From assembly GCA_964581465.1 (NCBI GenBank), contig CAZOOP010000025.1, positions 1 through 53,564 on the forward strand: a stretch of 53,564 bases of DNA, written 5' to 3'. Below are positions 51,390 to 53,564 of the stretch, in pieces (position 1 is the stretch's first letter; the number at the start of each line of letters is the position of its first letter). The notes below the pieces were generated by a model that was given only the letters and a program-made list of their open reading frames with translations, made no database searches and was not told the origin of the DNA. A program made the position numbers and the translations under genes. This stretch comes from WJMB01 sp964581465. Its GTDB lineage: Bacteria > RBG-13-66-14.

Positions 51390-52235
51390 ATGACCTTTCC
51401 CAATCTCGATTACGAAATCGGCAACGCCGGCGATCTGATCCGTCACGAGTGGCTCTGCCGGATACTGGACTGGCTGCCCGACGGGGCGCGCTTCCTCGAC
51501 CCCTTCGCCGGTCCGTTGACCCATCAGCCCTCGCGTCGAGTCCGCGTGCGATTGACGAGTGCTCCGGCGGAGTTGCGTCTGCGGCATCTGCAACTCAAGG
51601 CGCTCAACAACGGCCGCTATCTCGGCAGCACGATGCTGGCTCGCCAGGTGCTGGCCACCAGGGCCTGTGTGCGTTCGTACGATGACGATGAGGCCCGGCG
51701 CGATAGCTACCGGGAGCATGACATCGAGGTGGAGGATGAGCTCGACAGCGGCTTCGACGCGCCGTTGCTCAAGGGGTACCATCTGATCAACTTCGATCCG
51801 GCATATCTCTTCCGTCCCGATCCCGGCAAGGTGGCGCTGGACCCGGATAACCAGGATCGGCTGCGGTCCTTCTGGGAACGGGCGGCGGCCTACAGGGGGG
51901 CGCTGTTGGTCTTCGTCGTCAATCCCGACCCCCAGAGCACGATCGTCCAGCGCTACCACCAGGACCTGGAATTGGTCCACCGTCGACGGATGGCCTACCG
52001 GGTCGTAGTTCCGCCGTTGCCGGGCAGCGGCGTCGCCGGTGAGGAAAGCTACATCTACGAGCTGCTCTACCTTCCCGAGAGGCATGACGCCGTCGAGGCC
52101 GCCTGGCGGCGGGTCTCGTTGCTCGAGGGCGCTCGGGCCGCGGCCCGCACCCTACACCTCGGTTTAGCCGAGGTCGAGACCCCGGGGTATCCTTCCGACA
52201 CCCTGGAGTTCATCACGGCGGGGGGATTTGCCTAA
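51390..52235 (+). CDS. RlmJ-like methyltransferase paralogue 2
   Basis: 281 residues from ATG at 51390 with GGAGAAG upstream. It shares with the preceding gene the segments G-N-A-G-D-L-I-R-H-E-W-L, F-L-D-P-F-A-G-P-L-T-H, Y-L-G-S-T-M-L-A-R and D-R-L-R-S-F-W-E-R. Here the position of the RlmJ DPPY motif reads N-F-D-P-A-Y. The two paralogues are clearly diverged, so the duplication is old. Substrate unknown; a nucleic-acid base is suggested by the family. Confidence 0.6.
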   Translation: MTFPNLDYEIGNAGDLIRHEWLCRILDWLPDGARFLDPFAGPLTHQPSRRVRVRLTSAPAELRLRHLQLKALNNGRYLGSTMLARQVLATRACVRSYDDDEARRDSYREHDIEVEDELDSGFDAPLLKGYHLINFDPAYLFRPDPGKVALDPDNQDRLRSFWERAAAYRGALLVFVVNPDPQSTIVQRYHQDLELVHRRRMAYRVVVPPLPGSGVAGEESYIYELLYLPERHDAVEAAWRRVSLLEGARAAARTLHLGLAEVETPGYPSDTLEFITAGGFA

Positions 52236-52316
52236 CCCGCCGCTTGGGTACTATAATCCATGCCAGCTTCATCAACCAGCGTGTGAACAGGCGTTATCAT
52301 ACCCGAAAGGAGCCCC

Positions 52317-52817
52317 ATGGGTACCCGAGGAAGAGGGATCATCGGCGGCGACGTCGATAAACTGATCGAGGAACTCAACAAGGCCCTGGCCGACGAGTGG
52401 CTGGCCTACTACCAGTACTGGTTGGGCGCCAAGGTCGTGGCCGGCCCGATGCGCGAGGGCGTCACCGCCGAGCTCATCGAGCACGCCAACGACGAGCTGC
52501 GCCACGCCGGGATGCTGGCCGATCGCATCGTCCAGCTCGGCGGCACCCCGGTGCTGACCCCAAAACGGTGGTACGAGGTCACCAACTGCGGCTACGAACC
52601 CCCCGAGGATCCCTACGTGCGCACCATCGTCGAGCAGAACATCAAGGGCGAGCAGTGCGCCATCGACACCTACCAGCGCCTGGCGGCGATGGTCAAGGAG
52701 ACCGATCCGCTGACCTACAACATCATCGTCGAGATTCTCACCGACGAGGTCGAGCACGAGGATGATCTCGAGGCCGTCCTCGAGGACTTCGAGCTGATGC
52801 TCAAGCATAAGGGCTAA
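52317..52817 (+). CDS. Ferritin-like diiron protein (bacterioferritin/Dps-like)
   Basis: 166 residues with four-helix-bundle layout. Diiron ligands are suggested by L-A-D-E-W-L-A-Y-Y (E27), E-H-A-N-D-E-L-R-H-A-G (ExxH), E-Q-N-I-K-G-E-Q-C-A and D-E-V-E-H-E-D-D-L (ExxH). Such proteins store iron or detoxify peroxide in the cytoplasm. AGGAG precedes the ATG. The DUF1858-like gene follows five bases later, so they form an operon with a likely redox theme. Confidence 0.85.
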   Translation: MGTRGRGIIGGDVDKLIEELNKALADEWLAYYQYWLGAKVVAGPMREGVTAELIEHANDELRHAGMLADRIVQLGGTPVLTPKRWYEVTNCGYEPPEDPYVRTIVEQNIKGEQCAIDTYQRLAAMVKETDPLTYNIIVEILTDEVEHEDDLEAVLEDFELMLKHKG

Positions 52818-52822
52818 CCGCC

Positions 52823-53038
52823 GTGCCGTTGACTATCGACACCCCCGTCGAGGTGATCCTCGACGAGCACCCGGCCGCGGCCGACTGGCTGCTCCAGCGT
52901 GGTGTGGTCTGCCTGCGCTGCGGAGAGCCCTTCTGGGGCTCCCTGGGCGAGCTGCTGCGCAACAGGCGCTACACCGACGAGGAGACCGCCCGGTTGGTGA
53001 CCGAGCTCAACGCCCACCTGGCCGAGGTCGAGGGGTAG
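52823..53038 (+). CDS. DUF1858-like small redox protein
   Basis: 71 residues from GTG. P-V-E-V-I-L-D-E-H-P-A-A-A-D-W-L-L-Q-R-G-V-V-C-L-R-C-G matches the DUF1858 pattern of small proteins with a C-x-x-C motif associated with hybrid-cluster proteins; the motif here is C-L-R-C. A redox-disulfide or cofactor-binding role is inferred. It is coupled to the ferritin-like gene. Confidence 0.75.
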   Translation: MPLTIDTPVEVILDEHPAAADWLLQRGVVCLRCGEPFWGSLGELLRNRRYTDEETARLVTELNAHLAEVEG

Positions 53039-53069
53039 AAGATCGTCTGTTCGTCGCACTCCGGAAAGC

Positions 53070-53095
53070 CGGGGCGGATCGATGCGTCCGCCCCG
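53070..53095 (+). terminator. Terminator-like hairpin after the DUF1858 gene
   Basis: CGGGGCGGA, TCGATGCG loop and TCCGCCCCG form a 9-bp GC-rich stem about 30 bases past the stop. No T-run follows. Confidence 0.5.
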
Positions 53096-53331
53096 TTGCG
53101 CAGGCGGGGGTCGCCCACGGCGGTCGGAACGTCGGCCCAGGGTCTCCGGTCGTGACATCTGCCGGCGGGATGATTACGAAGCGTCCCGAAGGGAGCCAAT
53201 CCGGCAAATCGGGCTGTTTCTTAGGCGGCCGGTAGACATTCAACCCCACACTAGTTATGATTCGTAGGAATCGATGAACGCGGAGGGCCTTCCCCGGGGG
53301 TCACTCTGGGGGTTTGGTTGAGATATCAATG
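53096..53331. other. Intergenic stretch, nothing recognised
   Basis: GC-rich sequence grading into AT-richer repeat debris. Frames are short and overlapping with no family resemblance. Confidence 0.25.
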
Positions 53332-53425
53332 GGCATCACACACGATCCCGGACCAGCCCACTCCAACTAGAAACTCCGATCCCCTTCGAAAATGCGGCTG
53401 AGACGAGGCCGTGCTGAATCAAGTT
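53332..53425 (-). repeat. Degenerate repeat family D, copy 4 (right end, inverted)
   Basis: The reverse strand reads GCCGTCTCGTC-like debris and GGGTCGG/GGATCGTGTGTGATGCC blocks of the family D right end, closely matching 25656-25755. Confidence 0.55.
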
Positions 53426-53483
53426 AAGCCCGCATTCTTTTCACCATGGTGGTTGCTGATTAGATATGCTTGTTATAAGCTAC

Positions 53484-53564
53484 GGGATTATCACTCGTAT
53501 CTGAACCGGCTCGTTCAGCTAATAGATTGTCATTCAATGTTTTATAGCTCATAGTCGCTGTCAT
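53484..53564 (+). mobile_element. Left part of an IS1595-type MITE at the window edge
   Basis: GGGATTATCACTCGTATCTGAACCGG begins an element matching the left end of the MITE at 47431-47779 (GCTAATAG-TGT...TTTATAGCT...GCTGTCA). It runs off the right edge. Confidence 0.7.

Noticed and set aside
1..53564. CRISPR array
   Set aside because: No regularly spaced short direct repeats and no cas genes; the palindromes are kilobases apart.
1..53564. tRNA or rRNA genes
   Set aside because: No T-loop GGTTCGANTCC pattern with matching acceptor arms and no rRNA landmarks were found by eye.

Overview
The window looks like a chromosome segment from an uncultivated, GC-rich, diderm, probably anaerobic bacterium. 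A TamB-like envelope protein, exported Spy/CpxP-type proteins and a DUF4175-like protein suggest an outer membrane. RnfB and indolepyruvate:ferredoxin oxidoreductase suggest ferredoxin-based metabolism. Codon use is strongly GC3-biased, so many long antisense ORFs are shadows. No rRNA, tRNA or CRISPR array was seen. I cannot name the phylum from sequence alone; a little-studied candidate phylum is most likely.

Layout. 1-360: transposon debris. 379-7561: a small membrane protein, a large DUF4175-like coiled-coil protein, then on the minus strand an exported protein, queC, queD and a cysteine-free, ATP-cone, anaerobic-RNR-like protein coupled to queD. 7562-9964: transposon mosaic (a nested IS1595-type insertion with perfect 8-bp target duplication), then a promoter and a candidate structured RNA leading into a radical SAM/SPASM gene (9965-11584). 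12266-16067 (minus): an NtrC-type sigma54 activator and an operon of zinc-ribbon and Spy/CpxP-like proteins that has its own near-perfect sigma54 promoter and an upstream palindrome. 16250-21996 (minus): sugar-nucleotide epimerase, cyclophilin lipoprotein, TamB-like protein. 22722-28210: rnfB, then rnc, rnpA and rpmH on the minus strand (with about 1 kb of repeats between rnpA and rpmH), then a vWA-like membrane protein. 29136-32642: mfd. 32643-35625: IS remnant, two small membrane proteins (one with AGG where ATG is expected), an exported beta-rich protein, DUF503. 36393-40450: iorA, iorB, a membrane protein, a lone PTS EIIA. 40451-44008: dense repeats around a zinc-ribbon membrane protein and dtd. 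44009-47288 (minus): MFS transporter-methyltransferase-VOC operon and an exported protein broken by an in-frame TGA. 48090-53038: hutU, two tandem RlmJ-like paralogues, a ferritin-like protein and a DUF1858-like protein.

The most striking signal is a family of eight intergenic palindromic repeats. Each arm is GGCACGTTTCTTGC preceded by T, which is the sigma54 -24/-12 promoter consensus (GG-N10-GC), so each repeat is a pair of face-to-face sigma54-like promoters. The outer stem bases differ between copies but change in pairs, keeping the stem intact. The window also encodes an NtrC-type activator and a separate single sigma54 promoter. A second layer of mobile debris consists of IS1595-like remnants and derived MITEs (ends GGGATTATCAC) and two further degenerate repeat families. 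Two exported proteins share a C-terminal motif (E-x-x-S-F-G-R-I-K-x-x-F-COOH) that may be a sorting signal.
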